Assembly (NCBI GenBank): GCA_003222835.1
Contig: QHXE01000268.1
Coordinates: forward strand, 1 to 7,944
Direction: 5' to 3'
Length of the DNA: 7,944 nucleotides
Source of the DNA: Acidobacteriota bacterium
GTDB lineage: Bacteria > Acidobacteriota > Blastocatellia > Pyrinomonadales > Pyrinomonadaceae
Shown here: one piece after another, positions 1 to 5,659 of the stretch
How positions within the stretch are numbered: position 1 is the stretch's first letter
How the letters are laid out: every line of letters begins with the position of its first letter
Program-made: the position numbers and the translations under genes
The notes under the pieces: model-generated
Told to the model about the DNA's origin: nothing
The model's input: only the letters and a program-made list of their open reading frames with translations
Databases searched by the model: none

Positions 1-2
1 TG

Positions 3-485
3 CCCATGGTGAAAGCCGAGCTGCGCTCAGAGAAGCTTTGGCGCGAAGAATATGACGACGATGAACGCGCATGGTTTGAGAAGACCGTCGAGCTAATTCG
101 GCAGCGATTCTTTACGCTGAAAGATTTTTCGTCGCAAGGCCGCGCCTATTTTTCCGACGACTTCGATTTCGACGAAGCCGCGGTCAGCAAGAATCTGAAG
201 AAAGAGCCGCGCCTGCGTGAATGGCTTCCTGCGCTCGCGGACCGGCTCGATCAAGTGGATCCATTCTCGGCAGCGAACGTTGAAACCACCCTGCGCCAAT
301 TCGCGGATGAACTCGGCGTCAAGGCTGGTCTTTTTATCAATGCCGCGCGCACAATGTTGACGGGTCAGGCGGTGGGTCCGTCGATGTTCGAAGTCTTTGA
401 GATCATGGGACGCGAACGATCGGTTAACCGCCTGCGCAGCGGCGTCCCGTGGTTCGACGCGATGGAAGAGTTGGGAGACGTGTAG
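3..485 (+). CDS. gltX: Glutamyl-tRNA synthetase, C-terminal part (5' end outside window)
   Basis: The frame is open to the left edge and ends at TAG 483-485. The visible ~160 residues match the helical anticodon-binding C-terminal region of bacterial class I glutamyl-tRNA synthetase, the enzyme that charges tRNA-Glu in the cytoplasm. Recognisable family stretches are FFTLKDFSSQGRAYFSDDF, the DFDEAAVSKNLK segment, and the late signature ELGVKAGLFINAARTMLTG followed by SMFEVFEIMGRE, which in GltX lies close to the C-terminus. The catalytic Rossmann fold with HIGH and KMSKS motifs must lie to the left, probably about 300 residues. The ATG at position 6 is therefore most likely an internal Met and not the start. 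The downstream exported protein begins 33 bases after the stop, so co-transcription is possible. A discriminating versus non-discriminating enzyme cannot be told from this part. Confidence 0.9.
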   Translation, partial: PMVKAELRSEKLWREEYDDDERAWFEKTVELIRQRFFTLKDFSSQGRAYFSDDFDFDEAAVSKNLKKEPRLREWLPALADRLDQVDPFSAANVETTLRQFADELGVKAGLFINAARTMLTGQAVGPSMFEVFEIMGRERSVNRLRSGVPWFDAMEELGDV

Positions 486-501
486 CAGGCTGGACACGTT
501 A

Positions 502-507
502 AAGGAG
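502..507 (+). promoter_or_regulatory. Shine-Dalgarno AAGGAG deciding the start of the SnoaL-like gene
   Basis: AAGGAG lies 11 bases before ATG 519. An in-frame GTG at 507 overlaps the last base of this motif, so it could not use it as a ribosome binding site. The ATG at 519 also opens directly onto a signal peptide. The spacing is slightly long but acceptable. Confidence 0.6.
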
Positions 508-518
508 TGAATAAGCGA

Positions 519-1169
519 ATGAAATCATTTATAGCCATAATTTCAATCATATTTGCGAGCACCTTGACACTCGCGCAGAACAGCAATCAGAACACTAATT
601 CAACCACGCGCACGCGCACTGTGGTCGCGAAACCTACGCCGACACCGAAGGTGACTATGTCGGGCGAGACTGGGGGTTCTACAAATCAAACCCGAACGCA
701 GAGACCCAAGACCAGTTCAACACCGAACGCGTCTTCAACAACCGTGGTTGGCGCCTTTGACAAAATTATCGAAGGCATCCGACGCGCGAACGTCGACCTG
801 GTTACCGGAGGGTATTGGAATAACCCCGCGCTGATTCTCTTCAACTACAACGGATCGGTCACTAAGGGTTGGGACCAGATGCGCAAGAATCGCGAGGCCT
901 CTTATCCCGACATCAAAGACGTGAAGCTGGATGTGCATGACCGTCACGTGGTTATGCTGGGAACTCAGGGCGCCGTGGTCACCTGCCTTTGGACGCAAAC
1001 GCAAACTTACAAAGGCGAGCCCGACACCGCTTCGGGTCGCATGACGCTCGTCTTCAAACGCGTGGGCAACGATTGGAAGGCCGTGCATCTGCATACCTCA
1101 CCCGACAAGCCTGACGCATCGCGCATCCCGGCGTCTGAGCAGATGCCGACAACAAAGCCAACTCCTTAG
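519..1169 (+). CDS. Secreted NTF2/SnoaL-like (DUF4440-type) protein
   Basis: A 216-residue protein read from ATG 519. It opens with a signal peptide (MKSFIAIISIIFASTLTLAQ), likely cleaved around residue 18-20. A Thr/Ser/Asn/Pro-rich low-complexity linker follows to about residue 72. The rest, about residues 75-190, looks like a cone-shaped NTF2/SnoaL_3 domain: an N-terminal helix (FDKIIEGIRRANVD), then LILFNYNGSVTKGWDQMRKN, and strands ending in RMTLVFKRVGNDWKAVHLHTS, a typical DUF4440 ending. Such domains either bind small hydrophobic ligands, catalyse isomerase-type reactions, or have no known activity. No specific substrate can be read from this copy. The exported location and flexible linker suggest a periplasmic or surface-tethered protein. 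No lipobox cysteine is present. It follows gltX with a 33-bp gap and faces the epimerase gene. Confidence 0.75.
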   Translation: MKSFIAIISIIFASTLTLAQNSNQNTNSTTRTRTVVAKPTPTPKVTMSGETGGSTNQTRTQRPKTSSTPNASSTTVVGAFDKIIEGIRRANVDLVTGGYWNNPALILFNYNGSVTKGWDQMRKNREASYPDIKDVKLDVHDRHVVMLGTQGAVVTCLWTQTQTYKGEPDTASGRMTLVFKRVGNDWKAVHLHTSPDKPDASRIPASEQMPTTKPTP

Positions 1170-1170
1170 T

Positions 1171-1198
1171 GTCAGTACCCCGAGCGGTAGCGACGGGC
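1171..1198. repeat. Probable dispersed short repeat between convergent genes
   Basis: This spacer between the SnoaL-like gene and the epimerase contains CAGTACCCCGAGCGGTAGCG, in which TACC (1176-1179) and GGTA (1186-1189) are inverted. It resembles short intergenic repeats I associate with acidobacterial genomes, but there is no second copy in this window. The call rests on resemblance only. Confidence 0.3.
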
Positions 1199-1218
1199 CT
1201 GCTATTCGTCGGATCTCC

Positions 1219-2430
1219 TTAGGTGAGATCTTTGGCCCACGGCATCTCCGAACTCAACGGCAACTTTGCGAGGGCAGAATCTTCAGCCGCGTAATCTAAC
1301 GTCGACAAGCCAGTCTCCAGAGGCGGAGTCCGACGCTCCCATTCAATCGTGCGCCGAATTGCTTCGTTTGTTTTCACAATCTCCTCGTATCCCAATTCGC
1401 GACGGATTCGATCCGAGCTCGCAACCCAATGCTGCGCGAAATTGCCCGGCGTCTGCAGATTCTCTGGAATTCGCTCCCGCGGCAGAACGACGAAGCGCCC
1501 TTGCCAGCCCATTCGATCCGCGACCTTCTTTGCCCATTCCAACTCAGAGAAAGATTCTTGCTCCGCCACGTTGTAAATTCTTCCGGCGGCTTGGGATGAA
1601 GTTGCCGCCAACGCAATCGCCGCCGCGACGTTTTCAACATAGCCTCGCGGCGAACGCCACGCCGCCACAGCTTCCGAATACAAGATCGCCGGCCGTCGAT
1701 CCTCAATTCGCTTCACGATCGGAAAAAATCGACGCAAGTGATCGCCTGGCCCATAGACCATCGGCAGCCGCAGAATCGTTGCCGATATCCCACCGTTACC
1801 GAACCGCGAGCTTTTCGCCTCTCCCTTTGGGAGAGGTGGGTGAGGGTGCGCAGCATAGCGACCGGCCTCTGCTTCCGATTGAAACTCGAACACATCAGAA
1901 GCCGACCCGATCGCTCGCTCCACCGCCACCTTGTCGTAAGCCTCATCAATCCAACCAAACACACTCTGCAACTGCTGCAGACGTTCCACCGGATATGTCT
2001 GCGTCGTTTTCCGCAGCGGAGATTCTTCTGTAAGTGGCAGCGGTTCGAGTGGCCCAGGCTCGCTGCCGTGGAACACGCCGCATGCGCGATACACATCCAT
2101 GCTGCTAATCGCAACAATGCGTGGTAGCACAGACTTCAGTCTGTGATTCCCCGCCGTGGATCCAACGCCTCGAACAGTCTCAATCAACTCCTCCGCCTGC
2201 TTGCCCGAACTAAGAATCAAATCAATCACGACGTCAGGCGCGAACTCGCGAATCGCCCCGCGATAATTCCCAAGCTCTCGCCGATCGCCAATAATCTCTT
2301 CAACTTCAGCCGGCCGCGCCGCCTTGCCTTTGTCACGATGAAACACCGCGACGGAATGTTCCTGCTCGTTTAGCTGCCGAACCAACGGTTTTCCAATGAA
2401 TCCGTTCCCACCGATAATCAGAATGCGCAT
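1219..2430 (-). CDS. NAD(P)-dependent epimerase/dehydratase (extended SDR family) with two palindrome-derived insertions
   Basis: A 403-residue protein. The start at 2428-2430 gives MRILIIGGNGFIG, with the GxxGxxG Rossmann motif at residues 7-13, preceded by a purine-rich GGGAAGAGAGAG. The frame stays open further upstream (to 2697), but that extension is arginine-rich, overlaps the divergent gene and is not family-like. Other landmarks are DVVIDLI (66-72), VAISSMDVY (106-114; the SSMDVY strand carries the active-site Ser), an AYDKVAVE segment (164-171) with the Tyr and Lys, LRLPMVYGPGDHLRRF (220-235), SPRGYVENVAAAIALA (260-275) and GRIYNVAE (283-290). The family acts on nucleotide sugars or similar substrates in the cytoplasm; this member's substrate is unknown. 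Two segments look foreign: residues 91-103 and about 176-214. Both carry palindromic repeats read in frame, and flanking core motifs are intact, so the protein may still fold. Confidence 0.85.
   Translation of the reverse strand: MRILIIGGNGFIGKPLVRQLNEQEHSVAVFHRDKGKAARPAEVEEIIGDRRELGNYRGAIREFAPDVVIDLILSSGKQAEELIETVRGVGSTAGNHRLKSVLPRIVAISSMDVYRACGVFHGSEPGPLEPLPLTEESPLRKTTQTYPVERLQQLQSVFGWIDEAYDKVAVERAIGSASDVFEFQSEAEAGRYAAHPHPPLPKGEAKSSRFGNGGISATILRLPMVYGPGDHLRRFFPIVKRIEDRRPAILYSEAVAAWRSPRGYVENVAAAIALAATSSQAAGRIYNVAEQESFSELEWAKKVADRMGWQGRFVVLPRERIPENLQTPGNFAQHWVASSDRIRRELGYEEIVKTNEAIRRTIEWERRTPPLETGLSTLDYAAEDSALAKLPLSSEMPWAKDLT
1789..1905 (-). repeat. Palindromic repeat insertion inside the epimerase gene, read in frame
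   Basis: About 39 codons (epimerase residues ~176-214) lie between AYDKVAVERAIG and ISATILRLPMVYGPGD. In relatives as I recall them these two blocks are nearly adjacent. The segment includes the peptide AAHPHPPLPKGEAKSS, a translation typical of a widely dispersed bacterial CTCTCCC-type repeat. Its core is a perfect palindrome at 1818-1836, CCTCTCCC-TTT-GGGAGAGG. Insert borders are estimated, not observed. Confidence 0.65.
1818..1836. repeat. Perfect palindrome CCTCTCCC-TTT-GGGAGAGG
   Basis: Two complementary 8-base arms separated by three bases, followed on the plus strand by TGGGTGAGGGTG, as is common for this dispersed repeat class. It lies inside the epimerase coding sequence. Confidence 0.85.
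2122..2160 (-). repeat. CTTCAG-centred palindrome insertion inside the epimerase gene, read in frame
   Basis: Thirteen codons (residues 91-103, STAGNHRLKSVLP) separate the helix ending ETVRGVG from the strand RIVAISSMDVY, a junction that is normally short. The perfect palindrome at 2128-2145 is CACAGA-CTTCAG-TCTGTG and is preceded on the plus strand by GGTAG. The related element at 3612-3633 in the amine oxidase shares the TAGC lead and CTTCAG centre. Confidence 0.7.
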
Positions 2431-2444
2431 AACTCTCTCTTCCC

Positions 2445-2474
2445 GATGACATATATACGCATAGATGATGACAT
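2445..2474. promoter_or_regulatory. Possible operator: GATGACAT direct repeats in the divergent spacer
   Basis: GATGACAT occurs at 2445-2452 and again at 2467-2474, starting exactly 22 bases apart, about two helical turns. They flank an AT-rich ATATATACGCATA stretch. The outer CCGATG (2443-2448) and CATCGG (2471-2476) are also inverted. The site sits between the divergent epimerase and amine oxidase starts and could be a regulator site or overlap the epimerase promoter. No convincing -35/-10 pair was found. Confidence 0.3.
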
Positions 2475-3557
2475 CGGTTATTGCCACGACCTTCACCCGG
2501 CCGCGCAGCGTCCCGGAATATTCTCGTGAAGTTTCCTTGTAAGAATCACGCGAGATGGCTTTCAAGAGCAACGCTGCAGATGTCCTGATCATCGGCGCCG
2601 GTGCGGCCGGCCTGGCCGCCGCGCGCGACCTCAGCGTTGCCGGCCGCAAAGTAATTGTGCTGGAAGCGCGCGGCCGCATTGGCGGCCGTGTCTTCACTCA
2701 CAAAGATCCGGCTTCTCCGATTCCCATCGAACTCGGCACCGAATTTGTCCATGGCAAGTCGCCAGCGCTTTGGCATCTCGCCGAGCGGGCCCACCTCAAA
2801 CTCCATCAGACGACCGAGCGTCACTGGTATTTCGAAGACGGCAAGCTCAGCAAGTCCCGAGATTTCTGGAAGAAGATCGAAAAGCTGAATGACAAGATGA
2901 AATCGTCGGATGTCGATCAGTCGTTTAAGGATTTTCTTGCGTCATTGATATGTTGAAGGCTTTCACGCGGGAGACATTGAGCGGATCGGCATTCAGGGCA
3001 TCGTCAAAGCCAACGAAGCCGCGGACGAAATTGAAGGTCACAAGATGTTTCGCTTTCTCGATGGCTACGATTCGCTCATGCAGGCTTTGTGGGCCGAAGC
3101 CGAAAGCTATGGCGCGACGATTAATCTGAAAACGATCGTCAAAGAAATTCATTGGAGCGGCGATCGCGTCGAAGCTGTTTGCGAAGACGATGACGGGGAG
3201 AAGTCTTTCGCCGCCTCCCGCGCGATCGTTACGCTACCGCTGGGTGTGCTCCAGACAAACAGAGACGAACCGCCCGCCGTGCGATTTGTTCCTGAACTGC
3301 CTCCGGAGAAGCGAGCAGCGATTAACCATTTGGCGATGGGCAACGTTCTGAGGATTGTCCTGAGATTTCGCGAACGATTCTGGGAATCATTGAAGCTCTG
3401 GGACAAAGACGCTAATCAGTTGAAGTTCGCGGACGCCGCATTCATCCACTATCCGGACGCATCGATTCCAACCTGGTGGACTCAATTGCCGATTCGAGCG
3501 CCCGTGCTGATCGGCTGGGCCGGTGGCCCGCGCGCGGATTCGCTCATTGGTACAGAA

Positions 3558-3577
3558 CCGCTTGCTGTAGCAAGCGG
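3558..3577. repeat. Perfect palindrome with GCTTGC/GCAAGC arms
   Basis: Nine-base arms CCGCTTGCT and AGCAAGCGG around GT. The arm motif GCTTGC/GCAAGC recurs in the palindrome at 5734-5750, with the opposite arm order. Confidence 0.85.
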
Positions 3578-3613
3578 GTCATCTTCGTCCGTGGAGCGGA
3601 CGATTGAAAGTAG

Positions 3614-3633
3614 CCCAGCGCTTCAGCGCTGGG
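3614..3633. repeat. CTTCAG-centred palindrome CCCAGCG-CTTCAG-CGCTGGG
   Basis: A perfect palindrome with nine-base arms around TC, preceded by TAG. Its centre is identical to the epimerase element at 2128-2145, but the arms differ and still pair. Confidence 0.9.
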
Positions 3634-4013
3634 ATCGCGAGCCCTCTTCTGCGTCAGAGCCCGCGCGGGCGACAGATGCAGCGCGCAACGAACTTCTCGA
3701 TCAAGCTATCGCATCACTCGCTGTCATTTTCAACATTTCGACTGAAACTGTCCGCGATCAATTGGACGCTTCCTACTTTCACGACTGGCGTCACGATCCA
3801 TTCTCGCGCGGCGCCTACAGCTACGTCCCCGTCAACGGCCTCGATGCCCAGAAGATTCTTTCCCAACCAATCGACAACCGTCTGTTCTTCGCCGGCGAAG
3901 CAACAGCCGTCGGCCACATCGGTACCGTCCACGGCGCAATCCAGAGCGGCCAACGCGCCGCCAGGGAGGTCCCGCTTCATGATCTTTCCAAGATTTTGGT
4001 CGAGGTCATCTAG

Positions 4014-4203
4014 AATACGGTGCGAACCTGCGGAACATAAAGAGAGTCCCTCGAATGGTCTACTCTGCGCTATCCATACACCAAACCGGGAACAGGAGCC
4101 GACTACTTCAGCATAACTGCCTTAAAATCAGTTTCAATTGCCTGTTTAATTCGACGGCACAGGTGTTGCGACCCGCTTTTTCGGGAAAGGGAGATTTACA
4201 AAG
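4014..4203. other. Spacer before the NYG-repeat gene, presumably with its promoter
   Basis: This 190-bp gap separates the amine oxidase stop from the NYG-repeat protein. No open frame here looks like a gene. A small inverted pair CCCG/CGGG (4172-4175 and 4182-4185) flanks a T-rich loop just before the Shine-Dalgarno sequence. No convincing sigma70 promoter hexamers were identified. Confidence 0.4.
4186..4193 (+). promoter_or_regulatory. Shine-Dalgarno AAAGGGAG for the NYG-repeat protein
   Basis: A purine-rich motif ten bases before ATG 4204, supporting that start. The start leads directly into a signal peptide. Confidence 0.6.
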
Positions 4204-4833
4204 ATGAAAAATTTGAGAACCAGGATTGGCGGCGCTATTTTGACGCTCGCTTTTATTTTCGGCATATCCGTGGCGGCAGAGATGACCGCCCAGGCGCAGG
4301 ATCGAGGGGACCGTAACGCTCAACGCCAGGATCGCAGACGTGATAATAACGATAGATGGTCCGGCAACCAATCACAGAACCGTGATTGGCGGAACAATCA
4401 GTCTCAGAACCGTGATTGGCGGAATAGGGATCAGAATCGTGACCGCCGTGACGATCGTTTTGGTCGTAATGACCGCAACTATGGCCGCTATGGCAACAAT
4501 GGTAATTACGGCAACTATGGCAACTATGGCAACTATGGCAACTACGGCAACTATGGTAACTACGGCGGCTATGGCAACTATGGTGGCTACGGCAACTATG
4601 GTGGCAATCAGGCCGCGGTGAACCAGGGTTACCAGTACGGCTTGAGCACCGGCGCCAGTGATGCGCAACGTGGTCAGAGCTTTGACCCGCAGAGATCACA
4701 CTTTTACCGGAACGCTTCTTCGCAGGCCTTTCGCAGCGGCTTCGTGCAGGGCTATGAACAAGGCTATCGACAGTACTCCGGTTATGGAAACCGCGGCTAC
4801 GGCAATCGCGGCGGCATCTTTGGCCGGCCTTGA
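4204..4833 (+). CDS. Secreted Asn-Tyr-Gly repeat protein of unknown function
   Basis: A 209-residue protein with no recognised enzymatic motif. The signal peptide covers about residues 1-31 (hydrophobic AILTLAFIFGISVAA, likely cut after AQA). Residues 32-92 are very rich in Arg, Asp, Asn and Gln and include a ten-residue unit NQSQNRDWRN repeated at 55-64 and 65-74. Residues 92-134 are a near-perfect NYG/GGYG tandem array with alternating codons. Residues 136-191 look like a folded conserved module with evenly spaced aromatic and Gly positions (GYQYG, SHFYRN, FRSGFVQGYEQGYRQY), a pattern I recall from short acidobacterial exported proteins. The tail is Gly/Arg/Tyr-rich. Likely an exported or surface low-complexity protein; aggregation or matrix-like behaviour is only a guess. 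It is probably a single-gene unit, with its own Shine-Dalgarno and a strong terminator at 4865-4894. Confidence 0.8.
   Translation: MKNLRTRIGGAILTLAFIFGISVAAEMTAQAQDRGDRNAQRQDRRRDNNDRWSGNQSQNRDWRNNQSQNRDWRNRDQNRDRRDDRFGRNDRNYGRYGNNGNYGNYGNYGNYGNYGNYGNYGGYGNYGGYGNYGGNQAAVNQGYQYGLSTGASDAQRGQSFDPQRSHFYRNASSQAFRSGFVQGYEQGYRQYSGYGNRGYGNRGGIFGRP
4366..4425 (+). repeat. Two tandem 30-bp units coding NQSQNRDWRN-type repeats
   Basis: The two units (4366-4395 and 4396-4425) share CAGAACCGTGATTGGCGGAA and differ mainly at third codon positions earlier in the unit. This indicates an in-frame duplication that has since drifted. Confidence 0.8.
4504..4605 (+). repeat. 9-bp tandem repeat (AACTATGGC units) coding NYG
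   Basis: AAC TAT GGC and its TAC/GGT variants are repeated from residue 101 to 134 of the secreted protein, with GGC TAT GGC interruptions towards the end. The uniform codon choice suggests recent slippage expansion, so length may vary between strains. Confidence 0.9.
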
Positions 4834-4864
4834 ATCGGCTGAAACCTAAAACAGGTCTCACCTC

Positions 4865-4894
4865 AAAATGCCGCGACGCACCTCGCGGCATTTT
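4865..4894 (+). terminator. Rho-independent terminator after the NYG-repeat gene
   Basis: A perfect 12-bp stem: AAAATGCCGCGA (4865-4876) pairs with TCGCGGCATTTT (4883-4894) around the six-base loop CGCACC. The A-run before and T-run within the 3' arm fit an intrinsic terminator. It starts 31 bases after the stop codon. Confidence 0.9.
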
Positions 4895-4900
4895 CGTTAT

Positions 4901-4967
4901 AGCCCGGGCAGTAGCCCGACCGTTAGGAAGGGCGTCGTCGTGCTGGGAGCGCGGACGTCCCGTCCGC
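4901..4967. repeat. Repeat block in the spacer upstream of yceI-like gene
   Basis: Contains AGCCCGGGC, then TAGCCCGACCGTTAGGAAGGGCG with GCCC (4914-4917) and GGGC (4930-4933) inverted, and the palindrome GCGGACG-TCC-CGTCCGC at 4951-4967 preceded by GGGAGC. These look like distinct short dispersed repeat elements placed side by side. The AGCCCG lead also begins parts of the repeats at 3657 and 5708. Confidence 0.6.
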
Positions 4968-4983
4968 ATTGAGCGCTCTGCCG

Positions 4984-5061
4984 ACTGCCTTCTGCCTACT
5001 GCATTCCGCACTCTGCCTCGACCGTCCTTTACCATTCGCGATTTACCATTTACGATTTACT
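4984..5061. repeat. Degenerate heptamer tandem repeats just before yceI-like gene
   Basis: The stretch can be read in sevens: ACTGCCT, TCTGCCT, ACTGCAT, TCCGCAC, TCTGCCT from 4984 to 5018, a less regular part, then ATTCGCG, ATTTACC, ATTTACG, ATTTACT from 5034 to 5061. It resembles the short tandemly repeated heptanucleotides (STRR) known from cyanobacteria. It ends four bases before ATG 5066. Confidence 0.65.
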
Positions 5062-5065
5062 CATT

Positions 5066-5620
5066 ATGGCTAAATGGACTTTCGAACCCGGCCACACCGC
5101 CGCCGAGTTCTGCGCGCGGCATATGATGGTCACCTATGTCCGTGGACATTTCAAAGACGTGCACGGCTCGCTCAACTTCGATCCGAAAAACCCGTCTGCC
5201 TCTTCCGTCGAGGTCACTATCGACGCGCGTAAGATTTGGACCGGCGAGCCGGCGCGCGACGCACACTTGCGCAGCGCAGACTTTCTCGACGCGGAGAAGT
5301 TTCCCGAGATCACTTTTCGTGGCCACCAGGTCGCGGTGATTGGCGAGGTCGATTACCGCGTGACAGGCGATCTCACGATTCGCGGCGTCACCAACCCGGT
5401 GGAACTCGACGTCCACTACCTCGGGCAATGGCAGACACCCTGGTGGGAAGACGGCGCCGACAAAGGCCCCAAGACCCGCGCCGGCTTCGTCGCCAAGACC
5501 TCAATCAATCGCCAGGACTTCGGCGTCAGTTGGAACGACACCATGGACCGAGGCGGCATCGTCGTCGGCAACATCCTAGAGATCACGATCGATGCTGAAG
5601 CGATATTGGAAGATGAGTGA
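5066..5620 (+). CDS. YceI-family protein (polyisoprenoid-binding-like), cytoplasmic form
   Basis: A 184-residue protein with the YceI lipocalin-like beta-barrel from end to end. The N-terminal signature is WTFEPGHTAAEFCARHMMV followed by VRGHFKDVHGSLNFDP. The middle includes VEVTIDARKIWTGEPARDAHLRSADFLDAEKFPEITF, the usual HLRSxDFLDxxKFP block, then YRVTGDLTIRGVTNPVELDV. The C-terminal hallmark is NRQDFGVSWND with VVGNILEITIDAEAIL. Family members bind long isoprenoid or lipid-like ligands. Many are periplasmic, but this one has no signal peptide, so a cytoplasmic role is likely and the ligand is unknown. Length is normal for the family without its leader. No Shine-Dalgarno sequence is visible; the bases before the ATG are heptamer repeats. 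It is convergent with the amylase gene. Confidence 0.9.
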   Translation: MAKWTFEPGHTAAEFCARHMMVTYVRGHFKDVHGSLNFDPKNPSASSVEVTIDARKIWTGEPARDAHLRSADFLDAEKFPEITFRGHQVAVIGEVDYRVTGDLTIRGVTNPVELDVHYLGQWQTPWWEDGADKGPKTRAGFVAKTSINRQDFGVSWNDTMDRGGIVVGNILEITIDAEAILEDE

Positions 5621-5639
5621 TTCACGCTGAAGGCGTGAA
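5621..5639. repeat. CTGAAG-centred palindrome directly after the YceI stop
   Basis: TTCACGC (5621-5627) and GCGTGAA (5633-5639) pair around TGAAG. The core CTGAAG is the reverse complement of CTTCAG, the centre of the elements at 2128 and 3614. It starts one base after the YceI stop. No T-run follows on either strand, so an intrinsic terminator is not supported. Confidence 0.75.
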
Positions 5640-5659
5640 ATAAAATAGCGCAGGGGTAA

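Larger units (their letters stand above)
3555..3683 (+). repeat. Composite palindromic repeat insertion inside the amine oxidase gene, read in frame
   Basis: About 43 codons lie between WAGGPRADSLIGT and NELLDQAIASLAVIF, blocks I expect to be nearly joined in the family. The segment contains three palindromes in a row: 3558-3577 (CCGCTTGCT-GT-AGCAAGCGG), 3614-3633 (CCCAGCG-CTTCAG-CGCTGGG) and 3659-3670 (GCCCGCGCGGGC). The translation, including SSPALQRWD, is low in family-like residues. Borders are estimated from where the family motifs stop and resume. Confidence 0.7.
2555..4013 (+). pseudogene. Flavin-containing amine oxidase, frameshifted, with an in-frame repeat insertion
   Basis: Two frames together encode a flavin monoamine/polyamine oxidase-type protein that would use FAD to oxidise amines. 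The first part (2555-2956, 133 residues) begins with the dinucleotide-binding motif VLIIGAGAAGLAAARDL (10-26), VIVLEARGRIGGRVFT (33-48) and the GTEFVHG stretch. It then hits TGA at 2954-2956. The next frame resumes at 2949 with YVEGFHAGDIERIG and runs to TAG 4011-4013, through FRFLDGYDSL, VTLPLGVLQ, IGWAGGPRADS, SRGAYSYVPVNG and the FAD-binding FFAGEATAVGHIGTVHGA ending. The join lies between 2945 and 2953. The stretch between DFLASL and YVEGFH seems shorter than I expect in relatives, so a small deletion is more likely than a one-base error; an assembly error is possible. A 43-codon repeat-derived insert lies at ~3555-3683. No strong ribosome binding site precedes ATG 2555. Confidence 0.8.

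Noticed and set aside
507..518. GTG start at 507 for the SnoaL-like gene
   Set aside because: It overlaps the Shine-Dalgarno motif; ATG 519 opens the signal peptide.
1212..1230. GATCTC/GAGATC hairpin at the end of the epimerase gene as a terminator
   Set aside because: The stem is only six base pairs, overlaps the last codons and has no T-run on either strand.
1266..2033. Long plus-strand open frame of about 255 codons
   Set aside because: It lies antisense to the epimerase, whose motifs are clear; its translation is Pro/Ser/Arg-rich with no family features.
2431..2697. N-terminal extension of the epimerase frame to 2697
   Set aside because: The extension is Arg/Ala-rich, runs over the start of the divergent amine oxidase, and the Rossmann motif begins right at the 2430 start.
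4372..4668. Minus-strand frame with Ile/Val/Ala-rich, membrane-like sequence
   Set aside because: Another antisense frame of the same NYG repeats; hydrophobicity is a by-product of the repeat codons.
4253..5035. Minus-strand frame with many Cys, His and Ser residues, resembling a metal-binding repeat protein
   Set aside because: The pattern is the antisense reading of the NYG tandem repeat and crosses the terminator and repeat spacer; the plus-strand gene has signal peptide, ribosome site and terminator.
4984..5061. Heptamer tract as a CRISPR array
   Set aside because: Units are seven bases and contiguous with no spacers, and no cas genes are present.
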